NCBI GenBank assembly: GCA_947039395.1
Contig: CAMQYS010000001.1
Span: forward strand, 124,001 to 188,000
Direction: 5' to 3'
From: an uncultured Deferribacteraceae bacterium
GTDB lineage: Bacteria; Chrysiogenota; Deferribacteres; Deferribacterales; Mucispirillaceae
DNA: 64,000 bases
Below the pieces are notes generated by a model. The model saw only the letters and a list, made by a program, of their open reading frames with translations. It was not told the DNA's origin and did not search any database. A program made the position numbers and the translations under genes. Positions 26,423 to 37,630 of the stretch are shown here, one piece after another. The stretch's first letter is position 1. Each line of letters opens with the position of its first letter.

Positions 26423-26769
26423 TATTTACCCCCTTTGTCATCTGCAATAACTACTTTTATATGAGTAGTCGGTTTACAAATAAGAGACGCTCTACCATGT
26501 GCTCTTGGCATGAATCTCTTTAACGGAGGACCCATCTCAATATTTAATATCTTCACTCTAAAATTTGAAAAATCACGAATCTTATGATTCTCTTCAGCGT
26601 TCGCAACAGCAGACCTTAGAACTTTAAATATAGCTAAAGCACTTTTGCGTGGCGTAAACTTAAGCAATGCTATCGCTGCATCAACTTGTTTACCGCGTAT
26701 CAACGCCGCTACTTCTCTTGTCTTACGTGTAGAAACCCTTATATACTTGCCTGTAGCTTTTACATCCAT
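26422..26769 (-). CDS. rplV: Ribosomal protein L22
   Basis: Contributes to the peptide tunnel wall. The 115-residue chain has [20 protein letters not shown], the helix [14 protein letters not shown], and the tunnel loop region [16 protein letters not shown]. It starts 3 bp after rpsS. Confidence 0.97.
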   Translation of the reverse strand: MDVKATGKYIRVSTRKTREVAALIRGKQVDAAIALLKFTPRKSALAIFKVLRSAVANAEENHKIRDFSNFRVKILNIEMGPPLKRFMPRAHGRASLICKPTTHIKVVIADDKGGK

Positions 26770-26772
26770 AAT

Positions 26773-27054
26773 CTATCTTCCTTTAACCTTTTTATCATCT
26801 TTCTTATGACCTTTAAAAGTTCTTGTTAATGAAAATTCACCCAATTTATGACCAACCATATTCTCTGTAACATAGACAGGGATAAATTTATGTCCATTAT
26901 GAACAGCAAAAGTTAAGCCGATCATATCTGGTATGATAGTACTTCTTCTTGACCACGTTTTGATAACTTGCTTACTGCCCGAACTTTTAGCAACATCTAC
27001 TTTCTTCTCTAGATGTTTATCAATAAATGGGCCCTTCTTTAACGATCTTGGCAC
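26773..27054 (-). CDS. rpsS: Ribosomal protein S19
   Basis: Head protein that binds 16S rRNA with S13. The 93-residue chain begins [18 protein letters not shown] and includes [20 protein letters not shown] and [16 protein letters not shown]. An 88-bp spacer separates it from rplB. Confidence 0.97.
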   Translation of the reverse strand: MPRSLKKGPFIDKHLEKKVDVAKSSGSKQVIKTWSRRSTIIPDMIGLTFAVHNGHKFIPVYVTENMVGHKLGEFSLTRTFKGHKKDDKKVKGR

Positions 27055-27142
27055 GTTAATCCTCCTAAGTTAATGACTATCCGTTTATATAAACTTATAT
27101 AGTATTAAATAGATTTACAATATTTAATATACTCTTTCTTAA

Positions 27143-27973
27143 TTACTTCTTCTTACGACTCTTAACAATATACTTATTAGATTGTTTGTTACGTTTACGA
27201 GTCTTATAACCTTTAGTCGGTTTACCCCATGGTGTAACTGGATGACGTCCACCTGATGTACGACCTTCACCACCACCCATCGGGTGATCTACTGGGTTCA
27301 TCGCAACCCCTCTAACTGTTGGACGAACTCCCATCCAACGCTTACGACCTGCTTTACCAATTGATATATTATCATGCTCTTGATTAGATACCTGTCCAAT
27401 CGTTGCTCTACACTCCGATTTAACTAATCTAATCTCTCCAGATGGTAATCTAACGTGACAATATTTACCCTCTTTAGATAACAACTGTGCAAATGAACCT
27501 GCTGATCTAACCATCTGTCCACCTTTACCTGGACGAAGCTCAACATTATGGATCACTGTACCAACTGGCATATTACATAACTGTAATGTGTTGCCTGTTT
27601 TTATATCAGCACCTTCACCTGATTGAATTTTGTCTCCAACTTTCAACCCTACTGGTGCAATGATATAACGTTTTTCACCATCAAGATAATGTAGCAATGC
27701 AATTCTTGCCGATCTATTTGGGTCATATTCTATAGTTGCAACGTTCGCAACAATTATATCTTTATTACGTTTAAAATCTATCAGACGATAACGACGCTTA
27801 TTACCACCACCTTGGTGACGAACTGTAATACGACCGTTATTGTTTCTTCCACATCTTCTTGTCTTAGATACCGTCAACGACTTCTCTGGAGATGATACTG
27901 TTACCTCCGAATAGTCACTGTTTGTTCTAAAGCGAACACCTTTCGATGTTGGATTATATTTCTTTATGCCCAT
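27143..27973 (-). CDS. rplB: Ribosomal protein L2
   Basis: Core large-subunit protein needed for peptidyl transferase activity. The 276-residue chain has [57 protein letters not shown] and the conserved ending [17 protein letters not shown] then [16 protein letters not shown]. Confidence 0.97.
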   Translation of the reverse strand: MGIKKYNPTSKGVRFRTNSDYSEVTVSSPEKSLTVSKTRRCGRNNNGRITVRHQGGGNKRRYRLIDFKRNKDIIVANVATIEYDPNRSARIALLHYLDGEKRYIIAPVGLKVGDKIQSGEGADIKTGNTLQLCNMPVGTVIHNVELRPGKGGQMVRSAGSFAQLLSKEGKYCHVRLPSGEIRLVKSECRATIGQVSNQEHDNISIGKAGRKRWMGVRPTVRGVAMNPVDHPMGGGEGRTSGGRHPVTPWGKPTKGYKTRKRNKQSNKYIVKSRKKK

Positions 27974-27989
27974 CTAAACTGTACCCCTT

Positions 27990-28271
27990 CTATGCAAAAT
28001 CTAAACTTTCGCCTTCTTTTAAATACACAACCGCTTTCTTCCAATCTTGACGACGTCCTGTTTTTTTACCAAAACGTTTAACTTTTCCATCAAAATTTGC
28101 CGTTCTAACTGCACGTACCTTTACTTCAAAAAACTTCTCTACTGCCTCTGCTATCTGAATCTTGTTCGCAGATGGATGTACTTGGACAACAACAGCATTA
28201 AACTGCTCTTTCTGAAATACAGCCTTCTCTGATAAATGAGGTCTTCTTAATACGTCATATATTGTTATCAT
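27990..28271 (-). CDS. rplW: Ribosomal protein L23
   Basis: Docking site at the exit tunnel for SRP and trigger factor. The 93-residue chain has IYDVLRRPHLSEKAVFQKE, the loop VKRFGKKTGRRQDWKKAVVY. Normal length, placed between rplD and rplB. Confidence 0.96.
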   Translation of the reverse strand: MITIYDVLRRPHLSEKAVFQKEQFNAVVVQVHPSANKIQIAEAVEKFFEVKVRAVRTANFDGKVKRFGKKTGRRQDWKKAVVYLKEGESLDFA

Positions 28272-28312
28272 AACTCTTTCCTATTAAATCACTATATATT
28301 TAGCTATTCTAA

Positions 28313-28987
28313 TTAAGCTGTTGCTGCTTCTTTACTATCTTTTTCAGGTGATTGCTTACTCTCAAGTCCAGTTGCCGTTTTTAACAATGGAAGACAAGAT
28401 TTTAAGATAAAAACCTTACGAGAATTAACTAAATCGTATACATTCAAGCCATCTATATGCAATATGTTAGCACACTGAAGATTACCAAATGAACGTGTCA
28501 CTTTCTCATCTAAGGTATCAACTATAAATAAAACGCCTCTATCCAATGCAAAATTATTTAATATCACTAATGCTTCTTTAGTTTTACCCATTTCAACATA
28601 TAATGAATCTAAAACAATTAATGCTCCATCATCATATTTTGAACTTAAAACTGATTTTAACGCATTCTTAACTTTCTTCTTAGGCATACTGTATGAGTAA
28701 TCTCTCTGTTGTGGACCAAATGTAGTACCACCACCTCTCCATAATGGAGATCTGTTAGATCCTGCTCTTGCATTACCTGTACCTTTCTGCTTGTAAGGCT
28801 TTCTACCACCACCCGAAACTTTACCTTTCGTCTTTGTAGAGTGTGTGCCTTGTCTCTTATTTGCTAACTGCATCTTTACCACTTCATGGACAAGAACTGG
28901 ATTAACTGGATAATTAATTATCTCATCATCAATCTCTGCAGTAGAAACAACCTCATTCTTAAGATTATAAACATCTATTTTAGCCAT
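28313..28987 (-). CDS. rplD: Ribosomal protein L4
   Basis: Reaches into the peptide tunnel and in many bacteria represses the S10 operon. The 224-residue chain has LANKRQGTHSTKTKGKVSGG, GRKPYKQKGTGNARAGSNRS, and FGPQQRDYSYSMPKKV-like core (reading FGPQQRDYSYSMPKKK). A short charged C-terminal tail (SKQSPEKDSKEAATA region) goes beyond the core. Confidence 0.96.
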   Translation of the reverse strand: MAKIDVYNLKNEVVSTAEIDDEIINYPVNPVLVHEVVKMQLANKRQGTHSTKTKGKVSGGGRKPYKQKGTGNARAGSNRSPLWRGGGTTFGPQQRDYSYSMPKKKVKNALKSVLSSKYDDGALIVLDSLYVEMGKTKEALVILNNFALDRGVLFIVDTLDEKVTRSFGNLQCANILHIDGLNVYDLVNSRKVFILKSCLPLLKTATGLESKQSPEKDSKEAATA

Positions 28988-29039
28988 CTTTTTATCTCTC
29001 TGTTATTACTTCAATATAATATACTGATATCAACAAAAC

Positions 29040-29678
29040 CTAACGCTTAGGTTTAACAGTCTCTTTTATATAAACTATACCGTTCTTATGACCCGGAACA
29101 GCTCCCTCAACTAATATAACATTAGTCTCAGACATAACTTTAACCACTTTTAGTCTTTGAGTAGTAACTACTTTATTACCCATATGACCCGGCATCTTTC
29201 TGCCCTTATAAACTTCCCCTGGATGCTCTTTCATACCAATTGAACCAACTCTACGGTGGAAACCTGATCCGTGTCCTGCTGGACCACCTGCAAAATTATG
29301 TCGCTTCATTACACCCTGAAAACCTTTACCTAATGAAACACCTTGAATATCTACAAGATCACCTTCTGAAAAAATTTCAGCTTTAATCTCTTGACCGATA
29401 TTAAAATCATCTGTCTGGTCTAGACGAATCTCTTTAAGATACTTCATCGGAGTTACCCCTGCCTTCTTAAAGTGACCTGTCATAGGTTTATTTACTTTGT
29501 TCTCAGATACTATCTGCTGAAAACCTATCTGAATAGCACTGTAACCATCAGACTCCAATGTTTTCTTTTGAGTAACAAAACATGGGCCGGCTTCAATAAC
29601 CGTCACTGGTATTACTACACCATTAGAGGAGAAAATCTGTGTCATTCCAACTTTTCTACCTATTATTCCCTTTCCCAT
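29040..29678 (-). CDS. rplC: Ribosomal protein L3
   Basis: Early-assembly protein near the peptidyl transferase centre. The 212-residue chain begins [16 protein letters not shown] and includes [38 protein letters not shown] and [10 protein letters not shown] with the conserved glutamine-methylation region. Spacing of 117 bp to rpsJ. Confidence 0.97.
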   Translation of the reverse strand: MGKGIIGRKVGMTQIFSSNGVVIPVTVIEAGPCFVTQKKTLESDGYSAIQIGFQQIVSENKVNKPMTGHFKKAGVTPMKYLKEIRLDQTDDFNIGQEIKAEIFSEGDLVDIQGVSLGKGFQGVMKRHNFAGGPAGHGSGFHRRVGSIGMKEHPGEVYKGRKMPGHMGNKVVTTQRLKVVKVMSETNVILVEGAVPGHKNGIVYIKETVKPKR

Positions 29679-29795
29679 CTATCTATATCCTGCCTTATAA
29701 TTCTATAATTTCGTTATTAAACACTAAACTAATTCTCAAAACTTCAGCTTAGCAATGTAAAGCAAACTCCTGTTTCAAATAAATCAATAAATACT

Positions 29796-30104
29796 CTACT
29801 GATTAATCTCTACATCTACCCCTGCTGATAGATCTAGCTTAGTTAAAGCTTCTATCGTTTGTGGGTTATACTCAAAAATATCTATAAGTCTTTTATGTGT
29901 TCTTATTTCAAACTGCTCACGCGAATTCTTATCTACATGGGGAGATCTTGTTACACAAAATTTCTCTATGCGAGTTGGCAATGGTATAGGGCCTACAATT
30001 CTAGCCCCTGTACGTTTAACAGTATTCACTATATCCTTTACCGACTTATCTAAAACTCTATGTTCAAACGCTTTTAACTTAATTCTTATCTTTTGACTTG
30101 CCAT
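29796..30104 (-). CDS. rpsJ: Ribosomal protein S10 (NusE)
   Basis: Head protein of the small subunit and a transcription antitermination partner of NusB. The 102-residue chain has [40 protein letters not shown] and [12 protein letters not shown]. It heads the S10 cluster, 156 bp after tuf. Confidence 0.97.
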   Translation of the reverse strand: MASQKIRIKLKAFEHRVLDKSVKDIVNTVKRTGARIVGPIPLPTRIEKFCVTRSPHVDKNSREQFEIRTHKRLIDIFEYNPQTIEALTKLDLSAGVDVEINQ

Positions 30105-30260
30105 TAATAATTACCCACTTTCCTATGTATGTACATTAACTACTTTATTACTAAACAAAAACCACAAACCGAAGTATAAATAACGATAAATACTAAGATT
30201 AAAACTATAGATTAATAAATATTAACACTATCTACTAATCTATATATATTCTAACTAATA

Positions 30261-31454
30261 TTACTCTATTATCTCTGTAACAACACCTGCTCCAACTGTT
30301 TTACCACCCTCACGAATTGCAAAACGTAACCCTTTTTCCATAGCGATAGGTTGAATCAAGTTTACTTCAGCAGAAATATTATCACCCGGCATAACCATTT
30401 CTACGCCTTCTTGTAGAACAATGATACCCGTAACATCTGTTGTTCTGAAATAGAACTGTGGACGGTAGCCTGGAAAAAATGGAGTGTGACGACCATGCTC
30501 TTCTTTAGTTAATATATATGCTTCAGCCTTGAATTTTTTATGAGGCTTGATTGATCCCGGTTTAGCCAATACTTGACCACGCTCAACATCATCTTTCTTA
30601 GTTCCTCTTAATAAAACACCAACGTTATCGCCTGCTGTTCCTTCATCAAGAAGTTTTCTAAACATCTCTATTCCTGTTACAGTTGTTTTTGTAGTGTCGT
30701 TGATACCAACGATCTCTATCTCTTCTCCAACTTTAACAACTCCACGCTCAACTCTACCTGTTACAACTGTTCCTCTACCTGATATTGAGAAAACATCCTC
30801 TATCGGTAAAAGAAATGGTAGGTCTACTGCACGCTCTGGTTGTGGAATAAATGAATCTACTGCAGCTATTAAATCTAATATAGGCTGGCTATGAGTTGGA
30901 TCAGTTGGATTCTCTAACGCTTTTAACGCTGAACCTTTAACTATCGGAGTATCATCGCCTGGAAATTCATATTTTGATAATAAATCTCTAATCTCTAACT
31001 CAACTAATTCAATTAGTTCTGGATCAAGATCTGGGCTATCAGTTTTATTAACGAAAACAACTATGTGAGGAACACCAACTTGACGTGCTAATAGTATATG
31101 CTCTCTTGTTTGAGCCATAACACCATCTGTTGCTGCAACAACTAATATCGCTCCATCCATCTGCGCTGCACCAGTAATCATATTCTTAATATAATCTGCG
31201 TGACCTGGACAATCAACGTGTGCATAGTGACGCGTTTCTGATTCGTACTCAACGTGTGCTGTTGATATCGTAATACCTCTTTCTCTCTCTTCTGGAGCTT
31301 TATCAATATTAGCATAATCTACGAACTCAGCTAAGCCTTTGTGAGCTAAAACACTTGTAATTGCTGCTGTTAATGTCGTTTTACCATGATCTACGTGTCC
31401 TATCGTACCTATGTTTACGTGTGGCTTCTTACGCTCAAACTTCTGTTTTGCCAT
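30261..31454 (-). CDS. tuf: Elongation factor Tu
   Basis: Delivers aminoacyl-tRNA to the ribosome as a GTPase. The 397-residue protein has G1 GHVDHGKT, switch residues RGITIS, G3 [10 protein letters not shown]4 VNKTD and G5 GSALKA, followed by the two beta-barrel domains ending [10 protein letters not shown]. It follows fusA in the str cluster. Only one copy is in this window. Confidence 0.98.
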   Translation of the reverse strand: MAKQKFERKKPHVNIGTIGHVDHGKTTLTAAITSVLAHKGLAEFVDYANIDKAPEERERGITISTAHVEYESETRHYAHVDCPGHADYIKNMITGAAQMDGAILVVAATDGVMAQTREHILLARQVGVPHIVVFVNKTDSPDLDPELIELVELEIRDLLSKYEFPGDDTPIVKGSALKALENPTDPTHSQPILDLIAAVDSFIPQPERAVDLPFLLPIEDVFSISGRGTVVTGRVERGVVKVGEEIEIVGINDTTKTTVTGIEMFRKLLDEGTAGDNVGVLLRGTKKDDVERGQVLAKPGSIKPHKKFKAEAYILTKEEHGRHTPFFPGYRPQFYFRTTDVTGIIVLQEGVEMVMPGDNISAEVNLIQPIAMEKGLRFAIREGGKTVGAGVVTEIIE

Positions 31455-31534
31455 TTCTTAATCCTCCGTATCTAAATTTCTTAATTTACTATTTTTAATT
31501 TATTTTTTATCTTACAAAATACTTATATACTATG

Positions 31535-33607
31535 CTAGCCTCTAGACTTCATTATCTCTTCAGCTATACTGTTTGGAACATCTTCGTAATGATCGAACTG
31601 CATTGTATATGTAGCTCTACCTTGTGATGCCGATCTTAAATCAGTTGAGTAACCAAACATCTCTTTTAATGGAACCATCGCATTGATAACTTGAACATTA
31701 CCTTGCATATTCATGCCTTCAATACGTCCTCTTCTTGATGATAAATCACCCATTACATCGCCCATATACTCATCTGGAACTACAACTTCAACCTTCATCA
31801 TCGGCTCTAATAATACCGGTGATGCTGAACGCATACCATCTTTAAACGCCATTGAACCAGCTATCTTAAACGCCATCTCGTTTGAATCAACTTCATGGAA
31901 TGAACCATCTGTTAATCTAACTTTACAGTCTACAACAGGATATCCTGCCATTGGACCTGATTCCATAGCCTCAATAATGCCCTTCTCTACTGCTGGAATA
32001 TACTCTCTAGGAATAGATCCACCAACTACATCATTAACAAACTCAAAACCTTGACCTGCTTCATTTGGAATAAGCTCTAACCATACATGTCCGTACTGTC
32101 CACGTCCACCTGATTGCTTGATATATTTACCTTCACTCTTAACCGTCTTCTTAAACGTTTCTCTATAAGCAACTTGAGGGTTACCGATGTTCGCTTCAAC
32201 TTTAAATTCTCGCTTTAATCTATCAACGATAATCTCTAAATGAAGCTCTCCCATACCTGATATAACCGTTTGAGCTGTTTCATCATTTACTGAAACTCTA
32301 AACGATGGATCCTCTGATGCTAATTTAGCTAACGCCTGTGATAACTTATCTTGATCTGCCTTAGTTTTTGGCTCAATCGCAATAGATATAACTGGCTCTG
32401 GAAACTCTATAGACTCTAATATAACTGGAGCATTCTCATCACATAGAGTATCGCCTGTTGTTGTAAACTTTAATCCAACTGTAGCACAGATATCTCCCGC
32501 TCTGATCTCTTTAATCTCTTCACGCTTATTTGCATGGATTTTAAGAAGACGTCCAACTCTCTCTTTCTTACCTTTTGTAGAGTTTACTACATAGTTACCC
32601 GCTTCTAAAACACCAGAATAAACTCTGAAATATGTTAACTGACCCATATATGAATCTGTCATAATTTTAAATGCTAACGCTGAAAATGGGGCATCATCTG
32701 ATGCTGGACGCTCTACTTCATTACCTTTCATATCAATACCTTTGATCGGCTTGATATCAAGTGGTGATGGCATGTAATCCACTACCGCATCTAATAACTT
32801 CTGTACACCTTTATGCTTAAACGCTGTTCCACATATAACTGGATTGAACATTAACGATATAGTACCTTTACGGATACATCTTTTAATTTCTTCTACCGTA
32901 AGCTCTTGACCTTCAAGATATTTCTCCATTACTGTTTCATCTGCGTCAATAACCGCTTCTATCATCTGAACTCTATATTCATCTGCTTTAGCCTTCATAT
33001 CCGCAGGGATATCTTGCTCTGTAACTTTCATTCCTAGATCTTCGCCTGTCCATACATACGCACGCATCTCAACTAGATCTATAACACCTTCAAACTTATC
33101 TTCAGCACCGATCGGTAGTTGAATTGGAACTGGTTTTGCTCCAAGTCTATTTGCCATCATTGATACTGCATTATAAAAATCTGCACCAGTTCTATCCATC
33201 TTGTTGATAAATGCTATTCTTGGAACAACATATTTATCTGCTTGTCTCCAAACTGTTTCAGATTGTGGTTGCACTCCTGAAACCGCACAGAAAACTGCTA
33301 CTGCACCATCAAGAACTTTTAATGAACGCTCAACTTCAATTGTGAAATCAACGTGTCCAGGTGTATCAATTATATTAATAACATAATCGTTCCAAAAACA
33401 CTGTGTTGTTGCTGAAGTAATCGTGATACCACGTTCCTTCTCTTGCTCCATCCAGTCCATTGTCGCTGCGCCATCATGAACTTCACCGATTTTATAGTTT
33501 ACGCCTGTATAGTATAAAATACGCTCTGTTGTTGTAGTTTTACCTGCATCAATATGAGCCATAATACCTATGTTACGTTGAAATTCTAAACCTTTAACTC
33601 TTGCCAT
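31535..33607 (-). CDS. fusA: Elongation factor G
   Basis: GTPase that moves tRNAs and mRNA through the ribosome. The 690-residue protein has G1 [10 protein letters not shown]2/switch [12 protein letters not shown]3 DTPGHVDF, and G4 NKMDRTGA; domains II to V follow, including [11 protein letters not shown] and [10 protein letters not shown]. It begins 4 bp after rpsG. Confidence 0.98.
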   Translation of the reverse strand: MARVKGLEFQRNIGIMAHIDAGKTTTTERILYYTGVNYKIGEVHDGAATMDWMEQEKERGITITSATTQCFWNDYVINIIDTPGHVDFTIEVERSLKVLDGAVAVFCAVSGVQPQSETVWRQADKYVVPRIAFINKMDRTGADFYNAVSMMANRLGAKPVPIQLPIGAEDKFEGVIDLVEMRAYVWTGEDLGMKVTEQDIPADMKAKADEYRVQMIEAVIDADETVMEKYLEGQELTVEEIKRCIRKGTISLMFNPVICGTAFKHKGVQKLLDAVVDYMPSPLDIKPIKGIDMKGNEVERPASDDAPFSALAFKIMTDSYMGQLTYFRVYSGVLEAGNYVVNSTKGKKERVGRLLKIHANKREEIKEIRAGDICATVGLKFTTTGDTLCDENAPVILESIEFPEPVISIAIEPKTKADQDKLSQALAKLASEDPSFRVSVNDETAQTVISGMGELHLEIIVDRLKREFKVEANIGNPQVAYRETFKKTVKSEGKYIKQSGGRGQYGHVWLELIPNEAGQGFEFVNDVVGGSIPREYIPAVEKGIIEAMESGPMAGYPVVDCKVRLTDGSFHEVDSNEMAFKIAGSMAFKDGMRSASPVLLEPMMKVEVVVPDEYMGDVMGDLSSRRGRIEGMNMQGNVQVINAMVPLKEMFGYSTDLRSASQGRATYTMQFDHYEDVPNSIAEEIMKSRG

Positions 33608-33611
33608 TATC

Positions 33612-34082
33612 TTACCACCTAAAGTGTGCGAAAGCTCTGTTTGCTTCTGCCATACGATGTATATCTTCGCGACGTTTTACTGAAACACCTTTATTAGATG
33701 CTGCATCTATAAACTCTCCAGCTAAACGCTCTGTCATTGTCTTCTCTTTACGCGCACGTGCTGCCGTTATTACCCATCTTATAGATAAAGCTTGCTTTCT
33801 TACTAGCCTAACCTCTATCGGAACTTGATATGTTGCACCACCAACTCTTCTTGACTTAACTTCTAATGTTGGTTTAACATTCTCTATTGCTCTCTTGAAA
33901 ACCTCTACACCATCTTCACCCGTACGCTCTTTGATAAGGTCTAGTGTTGAGTAAAATATTCCCTCTGCAACCGACTTCTTGCCAGAGTACATTAAACTAT
34001 TGATAAACTTTGTTATCAATATATCCTTAAATATAGGATCTGGTAAAACTTCTCTTTTTTTTGCGACTCTTCTACGTGCCAT
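33612..34082 (-). CDS. rpsG: Ribosomal protein S7
   Basis: Initiates assembly of the 30S head and is the usual translational repressor of the str operon. The 156-residue chain has [38 protein letters not shown] and the ending [15 protein letters not shown]. Confidence 0.97.
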   Translation of the reverse strand: MARRRVAKKREVLPDPIFKDILITKFINSLMYSGKKSVAEGIFYSTLDLIKERTGEDGVEVFKRAIENVKPTLEVKSRRVGGATYQVPIEVRLVRKQALSIRWVITAARARKEKTMTERLAGEFIDAASNKGVSVKRREDIHRMAEANRAFAHFRW

Positions 34083-34150
34083 CTAAATATTACTCCCAAT
34101 ATATGATTATGATTAGTAACCTTAATTAAACTGTACTGCTAACAAACTTC

Positions 34151-34522
34151 CTATTTAGGACGCTTCGTTCCATATTTTGAACGACTCTTCTTTCTGTTTG
34201 CAACACCCGAAGTATCTAACGCACCTCGAACTATTTTATATCTTACACCAGGTAAATCTTTTACCCTTCCACCACGAACTAACACAACAGAGTGTTCTTG
34301 AAGATTATGACCTATACCTGGAATATAAGCTGTTACCTCTATTGAGTTCGTCAAACGTACACGAGCTACTTTACGCAACGCTGAGTTAGGTTTCTTTGGG
34401 GTAGTCGTATATACTCTAACACAAACACCTCTACGCTGTGGATTACCCTGTAACGCTGGCGACTTTGTTTTACGTATCTGTGATTTACGACCAAAACGTA
34501 CTAACTGATTTAATGTAGGCAA
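34151..34522 (-). CDS. rpsL: Ribosomal protein S12, TTG start
   Basis: Decoding-centre protein and target of streptomycin-resistance changes. The 123-residue chain begins with [12 protein letters not shown] and includes [20 protein letters not shown] with the conserved lysine, and [18 protein letters not shown]. The start codon is TTG at 34520-34522, seven bases after GGAGG. No ATG is available in frame upstream near the site, so this is a real TTG start, which is unusual for an abundant ribosomal protein. It opens the str-S10-spc-alpha run. Confidence 0.96.
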   Translation of the reverse strand: MPTLNQLVRFGRKSQIRKTKSPALQGNPQRRGVCVRVYTTTPKKPNSALRKVARVRLTNSIEVTAYIPGIGHNLQEHSVVLVRGGRVKDLPGVRYKIVRGALDTSGVANRKKSRSKYGTKRPK

Positions 34523-35129
34523 AATGCCACCTCCATGCTGTACTTTTATATAAATATAACTTTTTATATAATTGAACTAGACATAATTAATCTATGCTCT
34601 CAAAACATAACACATATAAAACTATTTCATTTAGCGACACCGATCTCTCAATGTTTAATCACTAAACAATTTTTAAAACAATCTAAATATTTATAATCTT
34701 CGATACATTGTCGTTTTTCAGAAACTCACCCTTTAAACGGTTGGTCCAATAGTGAAAATAGTTGAGTACTATTATTTACTGGTTTGTTTCTATAAATTCG
34801 TCAAGATGAAGATAATAGTACAGATAATAATAAAATGCAAGCATTATTTACATTTGATTAATATTTTTATTTATACAAATAATAACTACTAAATACTATA
34901 TCCATTTTTATCGCAATTATTCTTAAATAATCGTTATAAAATATAGCTATTTAATAGTATCTATCCTTAATAATATGATAGAAAAATTTTGTATTTTTTT
35001 ATCTATACATAAAATTATAACAAAATATCATATAGAAACTCACTCTTTTTATATGTTTAATAATACTTGTGATTTATTTCTATATATATTATAATTCATA
35101 AATAATAAACTTAAAGCAAGGTAAAAAAT
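34523..35129. promoter_or_regulatory. Divergent intergenic region upstream of the ribosomal super-cluster
   Basis: Six hundred A+T-rich bases between rpsL and the GyrI-like gene, transcribed in opposite directions. They must contain the main promoter of the ribosomal run, but several TATAAT-like matches make any single choice unsafe. A short hairpin ATAGT/ACTAT lies near 34758-34772. No tRNA or small gene was seen. Confidence 0.4.
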
Positions 35130-35540
35130 ATGAACAAAATCTATGTATTAGATAACTGTATAACAAATAACTTTAATGATAGTTTAGTGTTTGAAAAAAT
35201 ATCTAAAGCGTGGAACTCAATTGCAAATGTGAAATCACAATCATCTATAAAATATGGCGTCTACCATAACTATGAAAGTGATTATAAAGGCGACTATACT
35301 CTATCTATTGCAACTGATGATGAAACCGATAGTAACACTGTGCTAGAAATACCTAATGATATATCGTATAAAGTTTTTGAAGTTGATACATCTAAAAATA
35401 TATACACTGCTGTTATTGAAACATGGAAACAGATTTGGGAGCTTGAAGATAAATTATTACTTAAAAGAGATTATGTTTTTGATTATGAGAAATATGATCC
35501 AGATGGAAAAATTGAGATCTATATCGGTAAGAAAAAATAA
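35130..35540 (+). CDS. GyrI-like / Cass2-type small-molecule-binding protein
   Basis: A stand-alone effector-binding domain of 136 residues, as found at the C-terminus of AraC-type activators or alone as in Cass2 and GyrI-like proteins. Family pattern: FEKISKAWNSIANV, IKYGVYHNYESDYKGDYTLS, then EIPNDISYKVFEVD, ETWKQIWELE and DFE-YDPDGKIEIYIGKK-like ending. No DNA-binding domain is present, so it would bind a ligand or sequester it. AAGGTA precedes the ATG. It stands alone between long intergenic regions. Confidence 0.78.
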   Translation: MNKIYVLDNCITNNFNDSLVFEKISKAWNSIANVKSQSSIKYGVYHNYESDYKGDYTLSIATDDETDSNTVLEIPNDISYKVFEVDTSKNIYTAVIETWKQIWELEDKLLLKRDYVFDYEKYDPDGKIEIYIGKKK

Positions 35541-35913
35541 TATAAAATAGAAAAAACTAGTTTTAATCAATCTAATTAACGGCTATAAAAAGATGATTTA
35601 GTTAATATAAAATTAACCAGTTTTATTTGATGAACTAAATATCATACAGCAAAAACTCACTAACATAAAATTAATTAGTTTTAATTTATAATAATTAATA
35701 TATGTAAACTGAAAATTACTTAAAAAATATTGATTATTCTAAAACTTGCAAAACTAAACTGATCAATCTAAAATTAGCTAATCTAAACTAGATGACTAGA
35801 ATATTCGGCTTAAAATATTAAAATTTTTATATGAAAATACGAATTGTACAGAAATAATATATATCACTCTAAAACTTGTAAAACTAAACAGCTAAGTTTA
35901 AAACTGATTGAAT
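35541..35913. repeat. Intergenic stretch with direct repeats, including a copy of a downstream gene end
   Basis: No gene is visible. The block CTAAAACTTG-AAAACTAAAC occurs at about 35738-35759 and 35868-35889 with single changes. TTGTACAGAAATAA occurs at 35844-35857 and again at 35934-35947, inside the 3' end of the neighbouring gene. TAAAATTAA-AGTTTTA-type inverted segments occur near 35610 and 35670. Together they look like duplicated debris. Confidence 0.6.
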
Positions 35914-37590
35914 TTATATAGGTGATACAAATGTTGTACAGAAATAAAACTCTCTACTAAAATCTAACATATGAAACCCTTCTGCCTTAATATCTTCTGT
36001 CAATTCTAAAACTGTTGACGGGATTGGAGCTATTGAACTCTCTGAATAGTAATATCTTTCATCTTTAATATCTCTTATTGATCTATCAACAACTATTACT
36101 TCAATCTTACTCTTCTGATTTTTAAGAGTATCTGTCAAAACAAGATTGTTATCAATATTTTCAATACCTTTAACTGATGATGGCGTTTCTATATCTGTTC
36201 TACCAACCGATAGATCAATAGATAAACTTCTATTAACTAAACTTGGAGATAATGATGCAAACTCTTGCGTAATATTACCTGCTAATGCAAGATTTGTTAA
36301 ATTCGTTTCATGCTCTCTTACTTCTAACTCTTGCGTATCTACTGCTACCTGTAAATATTTCGCTTCAGCATCTTTTACTGCCAACTCTTTTATCTTTATA
36401 GATGAGACCTCTATACTATCCTTCTCTGTAACACTTTCACTAACTTCAATAACTTTTTTATCTTCTATTACATAGTTACTATATGCAATCATCTCTATCG
36501 TTGACGTATCTAACATATCTATACTACTATATAGATTAATATCGTTACTTATAATATCATTATCGCTGTTTACAAATAATTCCGTTTCAACTTTTTTCAC
36601 TTCTTTTAATACTTCTGCTTTCTCAAACGTTTCAACGATATCTACACTCTCTATATTTTCAAAAGGTTTTACTGCCTCAACAGTTTCTACCGTTTCAAGA
36701 TCTCCAATATCAATATTATCTGCAATATCAACCTTAGTAAATACTCTCTCCAACACTGTAGATTGATCGCTAAACTGCTCTTTATCTATTTTAGCAACAA
36801 CTATATTCTCTGCTACTTTACTATTATCAACTTCAACCAAACTACTATAAATATCTCTCTCATTCATAGAAATATCTCTATAGTTGTTTCGCAATAATAC
36901 TGTTTCTGCAGTTTTATCTGTTACAACTACTCCTACACTCTCAATACTTTCAACAGTCTCACTATCGGTGTTATCAATATTAACCAATATCATATCAGAA
37001 ACTATATCTTGATTAATAACATGTTCTTCATCTTTCACTGCAACTGTTATCTCTTGATCTATATTACCCATATCATCAACAGTTATATAAATATTTTTAT
37101 CTACACTTGAAACATCACTATTATTACTTATTAATAACTCTGTTTCAACTAAATTATTTGAAGTAGATACTATCTTCTGATCTATATTACCCATACTATC
37201 TATAGTAATATAAATATTTTTATCACTACTCGATATATCATTAAGTAGTAAACTATCTTGATCAATATTTAAATCTGCTGTTAATAAATTTGATGGTAAA
37301 CTCTCTTGTGATATAGAAGAGTTAGTAGAGTGTGTGTTAGAAAATGATCTATCTGTTTCTAAATAAACGCTACCTGTTAAATCTCCACTGCGATACATCT
37401 CTATATCACTTAATAAAGATAACATTTCAAGATTAATAGAATTTAACTCTACACTAGATGAATTAGTAGAAACTAATGATTGATTATCTTCTTTAGGTAT
37501 AAGATCATTACTACTTATTGTAACCAACCATAACGGAATAGTCACAACTGTACCTAATACAAAAATTGTTATCATATGTCTTATAACCAT
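35914..37590 (-). CDS. Repetitive acidic membrane-anchored protein of unknown function
   Basis: A 558-residue protein not recognised as any family. Residues 6-26 form one membrane helix or uncleaved signal, then about 530 residues rich in Ser, Asp, Glu, Val and Ile. The unit DKNIYIT-D-MGNIDQ occurs twice (about residues 123-140 and 165-182), and shorter relatives with IYSS or LYSS occur near 250 and 360. The E-V repeats suggest extended or coiled structure. GAAGG lies nine bases before the ATG. It follows cheZ by 41 bp on the same strand, so it may be part of the motility cluster. Confidence 0.6.
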   Translation of the reverse strand: MVIRHMITIFVLGTVVTIPLWLVTISSNDLIPKEDNQSLVSTNSSSVELNSINLEMLSLLSDIEMYRSGDLTGSVYLETDRSFSNTHSTNSSISQESLPSNLLTADLNIDQDSLLLNDISSSDKNIYITIDSMGNIDQKIVSTSNNLVETELLISNNSDVSSVDKNIYITVDDMGNIDQEITVAVKDEEHVINQDIVSDMILVNIDNTDSETVESIESVGVVVTDKTAETVLLRNNYRDISMNERDIYSSLVEVDNSKVAENIVVAKIDKEQFSDQSTVLERVFTKVDIADNIDIGDLETVETVEAVKPFENIESVDIVETFEKAEVLKEVKKVETELFVNSDNDIISNDINLYSSIDMLDTSTIEMIAYSNYVIEDKKVIEVSESVTEKDSIEVSSIKIKELAVKDAEAKYLQVAVDTQELEVREHETNLTNLALAGNITQEFASLSPSLVNRSLSIDLSVGRTDIETPSSVKGIENIDNNLVLTDTLKNQKSKIEVIVVDRSIRDIKDERYYYSESSIAPIPSTVLELTEDIKAEGFHMLDFSREFYFCTTFVSPI

Positions 37591-37630
37591 TAAATTATAC
37601 CTTCATAACTTGAATTTATGTAGTTTAAAA

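Noticed and set aside
34523-35129. A possible tRNA gene upstream of rpsL
   Set aside because: No T-arm GTTCRA signature or acceptor stem was seen; the GC-richer piece near 34730-34750 does not fold as a tRNA.
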